A stretch of DNA of 10,687 nt from Asterionellopsis glacialis (Eukaryota > Bacillariophyta > Plagiogrammaphyceae > Rhaphoneidales > Asterionellopsidaceae). The notes below the pieces were generated by a model. That model was not told the DNA's origin, did not search any database, and saw only the letters and a program-made list of their open reading frames with translations. Shown here piece after piece: positions 1-7,916 of this stretch (position 1 is the first letter of the stretch; every line of letters starts with the position of its first letter). The stretch covers positions 23,735 to 34,421 of the forward strand of contig WKLE02000083.1 of NCBI GenBank assembly GCA_014885115.2. Direction: 5' to 3'. The translations under genes were made by a program, and so were the position numbers.

Positions 1-106
1 ATTACTTTAATAATCTGGTTTGACAAGTAAATCTCTCTTTCAACCGGACCGTGTCATTGCCGTTGCTTTATAGCATGGAAGGCATCTCCAGAGACTGTAG
101 TCTCAA
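1..106 (+). repeat. 5' LTR, truncated by the window edge
   Basis: Positions 1-106 align without gaps to 3586-3691, with 10 differences (about 91% identity). Eight of the ten are transitions, as expected for an old, possibly methylated copy. Similarity stops right after the shared TCTCAA at 101-106. The start of this LTR lies outside the window. What follows at 107 is not a normal primer binding site but a reverse-complement copy of part of the LTR (see the inverted repeat entry). Confidence 0.9.
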
Positions 107-107
107 C

Positions 108-126
108 ATTATTAAAATAATTATGA
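108..126 (+). repeat. Inverted copy of an LTR segment, beside the gag start
   Basis: This 19-bp stretch is the exact reverse complement of 3581-3599 inside the 3' LTR. It also pairs, with one mismatch, with the visible start of the left LTR (1-14). It occupies the place directly after the 5' LTR where a copia element should carry its tRNA primer binding site. It may be a small inversion or foldback copy, or a stem within a longer LTR whose 3' copy is truncated. Confidence 0.8.
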
Positions 127-1200
127 CTATAAGATATCGTCAGGTGATCCACCTAAACCTGCTCTGGCGGTATCAAAGCCAAATATCGGAAACGATAATT
201 TCAAGAATCAACAACATGGACAATGCAACCATGTAAGACCACAACAAGGAAATTTTAACAAGCAACCAGTCATACATCAACCAAAATTCTCAGGCAAATG
301 TGAAGGTCTGAAAGGACACAACTACGACAGCAACATCATGGTACAAGCAGACCTATACATGTCAACCACCAAGGAAATCACCAAATATGTTGGAACCAAC
401 TACAAACATGGACATGATATCAAACACGTTGTGTAGAACCACAAGAAACCAAGCATGCCAAAATTGGATGACCCTGGCAAAGATGCAAACGCGGATGAAA
501 TAAAGAAGTGGGAGAAGAAGCTTGACCTACTCATTAAAAGAGAGGAAAAATTAGAACAAAACATTTGCACTCTATACTCTTTATTGTGGGGACAGTGCAG
601 AGACGTAATGCAAACCAAGGTAGAAGCATTACAAGATTATGAAAGCATGGCTGCAGACTCAGAAGGAATTGAGTTACTCAAGGCAATAAAGAGCATAGCC
701 TTCAACTTCCAAAGTCAAAAATATTCACCACATGCCTTGCACAAAGCAATGCAAAGTTCTACCTACAATCATTGAGAGGTATAACCAGTCAAATGTACCT
801 GGAGCAATTCAACAACAGTGTGAATGGAATCAAGCACACCAGAGGTTTGATAGGATATGGACCAGGTCTGATGGACATGGGATTGAAAGACATGAATATA
901 GACCCTAGTAAGGCTTCAGACGATGAGAAAAAACTAGCAAAGTCCAAAGCAAAAGAGGCTTACATGGCAACTGCTTACCTACTTAGATCAGATCGGTCTA
1001 AGTATGACAGGTTAATCAAGAACCTGAAAAATGACTACCTACAAGGAAACAATAACTATCCAAGGACTATGGCAGAAGCATATAACCTCCTGACCAACTC
1101 AAAACAAGATCAACACAACCTTATGAAGGTAATGGGAGCTGTCAGTGATGGTGTATTGTTCACCAATGATGGTCAACAAGATACACAAACACCTGATTAA
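123..1200 (+). pseudogene. gag: Copia gag (capsid), frameshifted
   Basis: Gag-like protein can be read in frame 2 from about 122, through the diagnostic KFSGKCEGLKGH block at 284-319 and a LYSLLWGQC block near 575-600. It then continues in frame 1 from about 755 (KFYLQSLRG, YLEQFNNSV) to a stop at 1198-1200. The breaks are a TAG at 434-436, a one-base frame change near 752-756, and a start region where the only nearby ATG (123) is in a different frame from the downstream protein. Gag normally forms the virus-like particle shell and binds element RNA. No CCHC zinc knuckle is visible after the capsid part, and the C-terminus is probably removed by the internal deletion. The conserved blocks follow known diatom copia gags, so I am confident of the identity but not of the exact start. 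Confidence 0.88.
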
Positions 1201-1241
1201 GGTGATGACAACAAAAGCGCAGGAGTGATCCTTGCAAATAA

Positions 1242-2144
1242 TGGCAAGAGGAAAACAGCAAACAAGAAAGAGGTCTTAAAGAGTGTGTCCAAGCAACATA
1301 CAACATGCTACCCTTCCAGTCCATTCCACCAAGATTAGTGGCCAAGATGGCCAAAACTGCAAATTTCTGGTTCAATGCTTTCCCACATCTTGATGGCGTA
1401 TCTGATACATGAAGTCCCAGGACCATTGTTACCAGAACCACCATATCGTGTCATGAACATTGTACCCTTGAATTTGGGACATACTGTCAAGCCCACCAGG
1501 ATGACACAAACAACACCATGCAACCATGGACACATGGTGCATTGGCCATTTGGCCTATTGGTAATGTCCAGGGTGGCTTCTATTTTTTTAGTCTCTCCAC
1601 TGGGAGGATTCTTAAATGCAAAAGCTGAGATGATCTTCCAATGCCCAATGTAGTGATTAACCATGATCACAACCTGGCGTGTAGAGTCAAAACCAGTTAC
1701 AGACTCTTCTTTGGCAACCACCACAGCACCATCAAAGTTGCCACTGTTGTTGCTGCCAATGCTCATGACAACGATCCTGACTCTGATGACAATTCAGATT
1801 ACAATCCCAATGATGACATGTCTATCAATGATGATGACAGCCACCATGACTATGTGACCAATGCCCCCAAAGTAGCTCCTCCTATTCCACCAAATGGCCC
1901 TGGTGCCTTCATTGCAGGAGTGACCAGACCTGAAACAGAACAAGATCAAGACAAAGATGCACATGAAGAACAAGATCAAGAAGCAGACAATGAAAATCCC
2001 AAAGAACAAGATCAAGAAGCAGACAACAAAAATCCAGACAAAGACCTAGATAGTGAGGATGACAAAGACCTACACAATGAAAATGATTTAAACTTGGATA
2101 ACAACAAAGAGGAAGCTGAAGCTCCTGATCAAGCTCAACCCTAA
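1242..2144 (+). pseudogene. Integrase C-terminal domain and acidic linker remnant
   Basis: Frame 3 reads continuously except for TGA stops at 1410-1412 and 1626-1628. Recognisable copia integrase C-terminal blocks include LPFQSIPPRL (about 1308-1337), FWFNAFPH, SPRTIV, LEFGTYCQ, GNVQGGFYF and DLPMPN. No HHCC zinc domain or DDE catalytic core precedes them, so the integrase is missing its active half. From about 1755 the protein becomes a very acidic, low-complexity linker (rich in D, N, E, Q and K), as is usual between integrase and RT in this group. It ends at a stop at 2142-2144, just before the RT remnant in another frame. Confidence 0.85.
1938..2039 (+). repeat. Coding tandem repeat, three units (30+36+36 bp)
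   Basis: Three head-to-tail units each begin with GAACAAGATCAAGA: 1938-1967 (shorter and diverged), 1968-2003 and 2004-2039. The last two differ at only a few bases. Each 36-bp unit encodes a 12-residue acidic repeat beginning EQDQEADN. They lie in the retroelement linker and probably arose by slippage; the unit length is a multiple of three, so the frame is kept. Confidence 0.9.
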
Positions 2145-2145
2145 G

Positions 2146-3543
2146 TTATATCACAAATATATTAACATCAAAAATGGCAAAAAGGTCCTATATGTTACAC
2201 TGAAGAAAGCACTATATGGTACCCTTTGAGCAGCACTGCTCTTCTGGAGAAAACCCTCTGCAGTATTACATGACTATGGATTTGAAACCAACCCATACAA
2301 CTGGTGTGTGATGAACAAGATGGTGAACAGAAAACAATGCACTGTGCTCTGGCACATGGACGACCTGAAGATATCATACATTGACAAAGAGGTGGTGTCA
2401 GATGTTATCAACAAGCTGGATGAAGTCTTTGGTACCAAGGAAGCACCACTTACCATATGCAGAGGAAAGATACATGACTACCTAGATATGACTTTGGATT
2501 TCTCCACGTCATGGAAGATACAAATCAAGATGATAGACTACATAATCAAACTACCAAAGGAGTTACCAGAAGACATGAACAGGAGTCAAATACCCCCACA
2601 GCCCACAGCCAATCATCTTTTCCAAGTCAACAAAGTCAACCTAGCCTACCTGGATGAAGACAAGGCCAAAATTTTCCATCACTTCACAGCAAAGTTATTG
2701 TTCCTATGTAAAAGGGCCCAGCTGGACACACAAACAGCTGTAGCATTCCTAAGCACCCAGGTGAAGAAACGCGATACTGACAACTACAAGAAGCTTGCAA
2801 GGGTGATGCGATATCTGAGACACACTTTCTGGATGCCCCTCACTCTGGAAGTAGGAAACATGAGGACCACAAAATGGTTTGAGGATGTGTCACATGCAGT
2901 GCACCCTGATATGAAAATACATACAGGGGGACTATTGACCCTTGGTAAAGGGGCAGTAATCTCAGTTTCCACCAAGCAAAAAATCAACACCAAGAGCATG
3001 GCCAAAAGTGAACTGGTGGGCGCAGATGATGTACTGCCAAGATATTTATGGACATTATATTTCATGCAGGCACAAGGCTGGACAGTTGAAGATAACTTGA
3101 TGCTACAAGACAACAACAGTTCAATTAAATTGGAGACTAATGGGAAAGCATCCAGCAATGGCAGGACCACGTACATTTATAATTGCTACTTCTTCATTGC
3201 TGACCACATACAATCAGGTGAAGTCAGTATCATGTATTGTCTGACAGAAGAAATGGTCATGGATTTCTTTACCAAACCTCTCCAAGGATTGCATTTTACA
3301 AAATTCAGAGACATTATCATGAATACTCAGCCTGATGCTAAAGATCATTATCATAAGTATCACAGGAGTGTGTTGAAGCAAAACAATAAATATACAAAGA
3401 ATAAGGATAAACGGAAGTACAATCAAACAAACAGATATGAAGTATTATCAGAAGAAGATGATGAGGTTCTTACGGATGGATATGACGTGGCATACCGGAC
3501 TGACGGAAGGAAAAGTATTCCGATAGCGACAGCTGCAGAATAG
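2146..3543 (+). pseudogene. pol: Copia reverse transcriptase (C-terminal part) and RNase H
   Basis: RT sequence in frame 1 begins near 2146 (LYHKYI, then VLYVTLKKALYG), is cut by a TGA at 2227-2229, and is then open from 2230 to 3543 (open reading from a GTG at 2308, 411 codons). The catalytic YVDD box appears as HMDD (2353-2364). The first catalytic Asp region and fingers of RT are absent. RNase H follows, and residues matching its acidic set can be seen counting from 2308: D193 (WFEDVS), E235 (SELVG) and D268 (LQDNNSS). The usual RTRHI block has changed to RTTYI, so the late His is lost. The FTKPLQG block at residues 321-327 is the standard copia C-terminal signature. A charged tail of about 70 residues follows. 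This is a decayed enzyme despite the long open stretch. Confidence 0.92.
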
Positions 3544-3544
3544 T

Positions 3545-3691
3545 TGAACAACCGTTCCATTCGGCCGGAACCAAGTTAGCTCATAATTATTTTAATAATC
3601 TGGTTTGACAAGTAAATCTCTCTTTCGATTGGATCGTGTCATTGCCATTGCTTTATAGCACGGAAGGCCTCTCCGGATACTGTAGTCTCAA
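3545..3691 (+). repeat. 3' LTR
   Basis: The part matched by the left copy is 3586-3691. The true start is probably further left: a TG at 3545-3546 just after the pol stop codon and a CA at 3689-3690 would give a 146-bp TG...CA LTR, a plausible copia layout. A purine-rich run at about 3504-3515 could be the polypurine tract, but it lies 30 bp upstream of the proposed start instead of touching it, so the left boundary is uncertain. The right boundary is set by where similarity to the left LTR stops. Confidence 0.8.
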
Positions 3692-4241
3692 AACTAGGTA
3701 CGCGCAAGTTTTTCGATAATATCAACACTATCCCTACTTTTTGAAATGTGAATTTTTATCCCCCAGGGAAGAACTGAAAAAGGCTTACTGTAGGTCTCTC
3801 TCTAGAGAGTCGGTTGCCGGAGAGCCATCTCTTCGGGGGGGAAGAAGACGAGTGGTGGGTCGTCGGTCAAAAAAGTCCTACCTGGTACGGGTATTTTTGT
3901 ACCAGGCCTCACTGGTCCTGCAGAACTACAGTACATTCAAAATTCGGGAAAATTTGATGTTGCGTGACACGTGGCAGTGTCTGCCAAAGGTCCACAAGAA
4001 ATAATCGTATCGATCATCGAACATCATCTTGGCACACTGATATCCCGGATGTGTAGGACTAATAGATGGGATCGCTCAAACGATGACATTTAGGAAATTT
4101 TGATAACGCACCTTCCACACAATTATTTATCCTTTGCTAGGTTTTTCTTACAGAATTGCTCAAATTTCAAGAGGACTCATTTGATCTAGTAGAGTTCAAG
4201 TGAAAAGGTGTAGACAAAGAAGACGCGGTCTCTTAAGAAAA
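3692..4241. other. Gene-free spacer between the retroelement and the GNAT gene
   Basis: I see no convincing gene here. An 87-codon open frame at 3741-4004 shows no recognisable domain and has a basic, low-complexity composition. The stretch includes a perfect hairpin at 3881-3906 and a G-box-like ACACGTGG at about 3967-3974. The last part presumably holds the promoter and 5' UTR of the GNAT gene, but no clear TATA box stands out. Confidence 0.6.
3881..3906. repeat. Perfect 8-bp inverted repeat (CCTGGTAC / GTACCAGG)
   Basis: CCTGGTAC at 3881-3888 is followed after a 10-nt loop (GGGTATTTTT) by its exact complement GTACCAGG at 3899-3906. It shares the GTAC core seen in the palindromes of the sirtuin/DUF6824 promoter region. 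It could be a dimer-binding site or an RNA hairpin; no function can be assigned. Confidence 0.7.
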
Positions 4242-5174
4242 ATGAGGGTTTTGGTCGTACTTTCCTTTTTTTTGGCTCGCTTCAAACATATTTCTGGAAG
4301 TTTTATTACACATACATCGCGGTCGTTCTATCCAAAACTTACAAATTTATCTCTCTTTAATGCACAAGTTGATACTTTAGTTGCCACAAAAGATGGTCCA
4401 CCTTACTCTCCTTCTTCCGGAGAAGAAGAAAAACCATTTCATTCGTCGTCTAAGTTTACATTTCGAAAGATGGAAGAAAAGGATATTTCTGATCTTGTTC
4501 GAATGTATGTTCGAGAATACAGTCCTTCTTTGGCATTATTGCAACAACAGCAAATTCAATTTACATTATTTCCAAGAAAGTTGATAGTCAACAGCAAGAA
4601 TGAAAATATAGAACAAATTGCCAACTTTGTTGACAATTTCGTTTTGGCGGCGATTATCTATTTAGGATTGTATCAAAGATGTCGTCGTCGATGGATATCT
4701 GAACCAGATCATCAAGTGTGGTGTCTTACAACTGAAAACGACCCTACCAGTGAAGATAATGGTATTGTTGTGGGGGCAGTAGAATTAAGTTTGGAAATAT
4801 CTGGACAAACATCATCGCCATTTTGTGTACCACTAGAAATCAAGAAAAATCTCCTTGGGAACAATAACAATCGTTGTTTACAACCCTATGTTTCAAATGT
4901 AATCGTCAAAGAAGACTGCCGTGGAAAAGGGTATGGATCTATTATGCTACGAAAGATTGAAAATGAAGCCACAAAACTAGGGTATGACCGTTTGACTTTA
5001 CATGTGAATACAAATTCACAAACTGCACGATCTTTGTATGATAAACTTGGATACAATATGATTGATTCACAAACAGGCAACGGACTTGTTGGGCACATCG
5101 TTCGTTTCCTAGCAGGGTTGTACTTTATTGAAGAGTCAGAACTTTTATATATGAAAAAAGAACTAAACATCTGA
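4242..5174 (+). CDS. GNAT-family N-acetyltransferase, possibly plastid-targeted
   Basis: The 310-residue protein should transfer an acetyl group from acetyl-CoA to an amine (a protein N-terminus, a lysine or a small molecule; the substrate cannot be read from sequence). The GNAT fold starts near residue 72 (FTFRKMEEKDISDLV) and continues through VVGAVELSL (176-184). The acetyl-CoA loop is R-G-K-G-Y-G at 227-232 after SNVIVKEDC, followed by the motif B region N256...ARSLYDKLGY (262-271) and a final strand ending YMKKEL. A hydrophobic stretch at 132-144 lies in an insert. The start is the first in-frame ATG, in an A-rich context. Residues 3-12 are hydrophobic, then SGS-F21 and an acid-free S/T/K/R-rich stretch to residue 43 resemble a diatom bipartite plastid presequence. 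The gene is tail-to-tail with the sirtuin. GNAT family: very likely; plastid location: moderate. Confidence 0.93.
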   Translation: MRVLVVLSFFLARFKHISGSFITHTSRSFYPKLTNLSLFNAQVDTLVATKDGPPYSPSSGEEEKPFHSSSKFTFRKMEEKDISDLVRMYVREYSPSLALLQQQQIQFTLFPRKLIVNSKNENIEQIANFVDNFVLAAIIYLGLYQRCRRRWISEPDHQVWCLTTENDPTSEDNGIVVGAVELSLEISGQTSSPFCVPLEIKKNLLGNNNNRCLQPYVSNVIVKEDCRGKGYGSIMLRKIENEATKLGYDRLTLHVNTNSQTARSLYDKLGYNMIDSQTGNGLVGHIVRFLAGLYFIEESELLYMKKELNI

Positions 5175-5459
5175 TGTCATTTCAGAATCATCCCGAAACA
5201 TTCGAGACAACGATTTGAATCCAAAAAGCTTGCATCATTTATTTGGCTTGCAGATCCTTTTCAATTTGGACACTGTCAAACTTTGGAACCAAGAGGGACC
5301 AGTACCGTCTGGACATACCCGTGAGGGTTCTGACTTTTCACATGGCATAGGTTGTAGTAGCCAGAGTTAGGTGGGTCTCATCACGATAAAGAGGAAATAC
5401 ACCGGTCTGGAGCGCAAGTGAAGTGTTGGGGTTTCATATCTGAAAACACAACTATCAAA
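5175..5459. other. Convergent intergenic region (GNAT and sirtuin 3' ends)
   Basis: This 285-bp stretch between two facing stop codons must hold both 3' UTRs. I see no further gene and no clear hairpin. The short distance makes overlapping 3' UTRs, and so antisense contact between the two transcripts, possible. Confidence 0.6.
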
Positions 5460-6911
5460 TCATGTACACCGTTTCTTCTTCTCAAAGTGATCAGCGCAGG
5501 CCATGAGGGTTGGTCCTGCAGGTGCTTCTATCTTGGTGATACTGCATACTGGTGGCCTAGACAACAAGCATGATAGAGTTGTGTCTGTTTCTGCTCGAGT
5601 TTCTCCAACATTTAAGATAGCAACTGGGACACCAATTTGTGCCGCATACCGCACAAATTGAAATGCGGAGGGTACCGTGAGTGATGACCCAATACAAAGT
5701 AATCCGTCTGATGCTTGTACGGCTGCCATTCCTTTTGCAACTCGATGTTTAGGTACCGCATCTCCAAAGAAGACGACATTAGGTTTCATAAAGCCTATGT
5801 GACACTTTTGGCACGGAGGTATACTGATGTTAGCATAAGTAGCAGTAGAAGAAGAATCGCTCTCATTGCGTTCGGTTCGTTCAAAAACAACGTCACCATC
5901 ACCATCTGGTCGTAGATAATTACGTGACTTTAAGGTTTGAGAATTATCCTTTTGTTTCAAAATATCATGAGTTTCATTTTTTGAATTTCTTTCTTCTTGA
6001 ATTTTCTGCTCTTGATGTTGTTGTTTTTTAATCTGTTCATACCATTCATGATTCATCTTTTCCAATTCATCATGAAAGTCGTTACGATCACGTTGGCATC
6101 CACAATTTGTACATGTCAGTAGATTGCCACGTCCGTGAAGTTCTGTTACATACTTGGTTCCAGCCCGACGATGGAGGGAATCAACATTTTGTGTCAATAT
6201 TGATAATAGTTGTGTTCCAGAACTAAAATAAAAGTCATCTTGGTTTTCTTTTGAATAATACGTAGGGTCGTCATCGAATTGGACACCAATTTTTCCTAAT
6301 TGCTCCAACTTAGTAAGTGCGTGATGACCCATATTGGGTACGGATGAATCGAATTTTCTCCATCCAACCATCGATCGACCCCAGTATCGTTGTCGACTTT
6401 GCTCATGTTCCATAAAGTCATCATGGACCATAGGTTTATGACCATTATGATAGGCGCCATTATAGCCACGATAATCTTGAAGACCACTTTCTGTGGAAAG
6501 TCCTGCCCCTGTCAAACAAACAACATATTTTTTATCTTTCCACCATTCCAAAAGAGTGTTCACATTATCAGAATGATCTTGCAGAAATTGCATTGGATCA
6601 GGTGGACGCTGTAATAATTTTCCCTTTTCTTGTTCTCGCGAAGTTATAGTAGTGAAAGAAGAAGAATGCATGTTGGATGATGACGCCATTAATTCCAAAG
6701 AGTACATGGTTTTGTATAGTAGCCGATTCTTCTTTCGCAAGAATATTTGACTGGATAAACCTTCCTCGTCATTATTTTTTGGCTTCATTATTTGACATTT
6801 CTTGCAAAAGACAAAGGCAGTTGTCGGCGAATAAAACCATTCAGAATCAGAAAGGAAGAAAAAAAATAGCACAATCGATGAAAAGCTTTGAAGACGGCAG
6901 CGGTAGACCAT
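5460..6911 (-). CDS. Class II (SIRT4-like) sirtuin, NAD-dependent protein deacylase
   Basis: The 483-residue Sir2-family enzyme would use NAD+ to remove acyl groups from lysines, releasing nicotinamide and O-acyl-ADP-ribose; SIRT4-type members also act on lipoyl or other acyl groups or as ADP-ribosyltransferases. The NAD loop is GAGLSTESGLQDYRG (135-149), then RQRYWGRSMVGW (173-184, typical of SIRT4), TQNVDSLHRRAG (240-251), catalytic His259 in ELHGR, zinc cysteines C267/C270 and C367/C370, MKPNVVFFGD (375-384), CIGSSLTV (406-413) and LNVGETRAE. The usual Pro of GIPDYR is Gln145. The cysteine pairs are separated by a long insert, mostly a Q/K/E-rich segment at about 292-331. Hydrophobic residues 13-20 followed by TTA-F33 resemble a plastid presequence; later starts at M42, M69 or M75 would remove it. 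The first ATG is used here. Family is very sure, compartment unsure. Confidence 0.95.
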   Translation of the reverse strand: MVYRCRLQSFSSIVLFFFFLSDSEWFYSPTTAFVFCKKCQIMKPKNNDEEGLSSQIFLRKKNRLLYKTMYSLELMASSSNMHSSSFTTITSREQEKGKLLQRPPDPMQFLQDHSDNVNTLLEWWKDKKYVVCLTGAGLSTESGLQDYRGYNGAYHNGHKPMVHDDFMEHEQSRQRYWGRSMVGWRKFDSSVPNMGHHALTKLEQLGKIGVQFDDDPTYYSKENQDDFYFSSGTQLLSILTQNVDSLHRRAGTKYVTELHGRGNLLTCTNCGCQRDRNDFHDELEKMNHEWYEQIKKQQHQEQKIQEERNSKNETHDILKQKDNSQTLKSRNYLRPDGDGDVVFERTERNESDSSSTATYANISIPPCQKCHIGFMKPNVVFFGDAVPKHRVAKGMAAVQASDGLLCIGSSLTVPSAFQFVRYAAQIGVPVAILNVGETRAETDTTLSCLLSRPPVCSITKIEAPAGPTLMACADHFEKKKRCT

Positions 6912-7069
6912 GATGTCGTCGTAACATCCTTGAACGACAGAGTTGCTTGTGAGATAGCTGCAGAAATTCTCTGCTCTCCCCTCTTGTTATCAGAGTGACT
7001 TTCTTTGGAACGCCTTAGGGTTATTCATAATAGAATATGTAACACTTTTGGACGTTTCTTTTCGGTGTT

Positions 7070-7197
7070 CGTACGTATTTTTTGCAAGGACAAAATAATA
7101 AAGGTATTATATATAATAATACAGTAATATGGAGAACCTGTACCTCTCTGGTAAGAACCGTACCTGTACGGTACCGTAGTACTATTTAGTACAGGTA
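7070..7197. promoter_or_regulatory. Cluster of GTAC-core palindromes
   Basis: GTAC occurs seven times between 7071 and 7192, against about one per 256 bp by chance. Palindromes include CGTACG (7070-7075), ACCGTAC-CT-GTACGGT (7157-7172), GTACTA-TT-TAGTAC (7179-7192) and the larger TACCTGTAC (7161-7169) / GTACAGGTA (7189-7197). The cluster ends about 160-290 bp upstream of the sirtuin start. GTAC is the known core bound by SBP-domain (CRR1/SPL-type) regulators in green algae and plants; whether diatoms use it the same way is unknown. Nested inverted repeats could instead mark a foldback element remnant. Confidence 0.5.
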
Positions 7198-7544
7198 GAC
7201 ATTGAAGAGGATACCAAATATCTATCTTTTGGAGGGAAAGCAAGCAACACCGAGACGAGCATGCCGTCTGTCTCTTTAGTCTTGGTAGAGTCTTGTAAAT
7301 AATATATTTCATACAAGAACATAGATTGAATATTCAAGGTACTACTTCTCTAAGAATCTTACAGGTTGATGCGTTGAGTTTTCATCGCCAAGTTCTGTTC
7401 TACTCACAACAATCATGTTGATCGATGTCACATATCCAAACGAACAAAATTGTGAGAGTGTGTTTCAATACTTCTTCTCCCTTTTAAAAGATCTTTTCAG
7501 ACCTGTCACATATTAAATCTGTAAATCCAACCGTGAAATACCGA

Positions 7545-7557
7545 CTGTACCGTACAG
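7545..7557. repeat. Palindrome CTGTAC-C-GTACAG
   Basis: This has six-base perfect arms around a single C, with the same GTAC core as the cluster at 7070-7197 and the hairpin at 3881-3906. It lies about 360 bp upstream of the DUF6824 start codon. A role as a dimeric protein-binding site is possible but unproven. Confidence 0.5.
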
Positions 7558-7916
7558 CGACTCCGTCCAACGGGAAATCATCCTCCGATATCATTCAAGA
7601 AGAAAACAATACATTTGGTAGAGGATGCTGTTGTGTGGTTCCTGGTAGGAGAACCTCTCTAGAGGCCCCACAGGTCCTAAAACGTACCGCACTTTCCCTT
7701 CTAATCCTTTCGCCCGACTGAGCTGGGAGTATGTGGCTTTTCTTGTCGTAGCTGGTAGGTTTGTACTTGCAGCTGGTAATTAATTGAAAATCACTTCTCA
7801 AGCACTATGATGGGAGTCTGAAAAATTGTATCCTCTTTACTTCTTCTCATTCTTTGTCGGAAGATATCGTTTCCAGACCGCAACTTCTTGGGGAGAATCC
7901 TATAAAACAAGACACC

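Larger units (their letters stand above)
1..3691 (+). mobile_element. Degenerate Ty1/copia LTR retrotransposon (CoDi-like)
   Basis: The element is bounded by direct LTR repeats and holds remnants of gag, the integrase C-terminal region, and RT plus RNase H in the copia order (integrase before RT). It cannot be autonomous. The coding regions lie in three frames with in-frame stops, and no gag zinc knuckle, protease, integrase catalytic core or N-terminal half of RT is visible, so roughly 1.5-2.5 kb of internal sequence seems lost (estimate from typical copia length). The left LTR runs off the window, so the outer target-site duplication cannot be checked. The element ends about 550 bp upstream of the GNAT gene. 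Assignment to the diatom copia group rests on recognising the gag and RT/RNase H sequence style, not on a search. Confidence 0.95.
6912..7916. other. Divergent promoter region between sirtuin and DUF6824 genes
   Basis: This 1-kb stretch separates two gene starts pointing away from each other, so it should carry both promoters. I find no supported gene in it; short open frames of 62-95 codons have no recognisable content. It is rich in GTAC-centred palindromes (7071-7197, 7545-7557) and has a near-palindromic AT-rich stretch at about 7104-7122. A paired motif, GTAGCTGGTA / GCAGCTGGTA, lies at about 7748-7780. A TATAAAA at 7901-7907 lies only 9 bp before the DUF6824 ATG. Confidence 0.65.

Noticed and set aside
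168..179. Match to the copia primer binding site (10 of 12 to TGGTATCAGAGC)
   Set aside because: It lies 60 bp after the LTR end, and the same bases read as gag-like protein in frame 2, so a chance match is more likely.
740..780. Programmed frameshift in gag
   Set aside because: The frame change falls inside the capsid region, there is no convincing slippery heptamer, and the element has several other breaks. Mutation explains it.
1160..1766. Antisense open frames over the retroelement
   Set aside because: They shadow the sense integrase-type protein, whose conserved blocks are clear on the + strand.
3741..4004. 87-codon open frame
   Set aside because: No recognisable domain, basic low-complexity composition, and it overlaps the GTAC hairpin in a region that looks non-coding.
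7533..7721. 62-codon ORF in the divergent promoter
   Set aside because: No domain, and it spans a GTAC palindrome. Coding use is unsupported.
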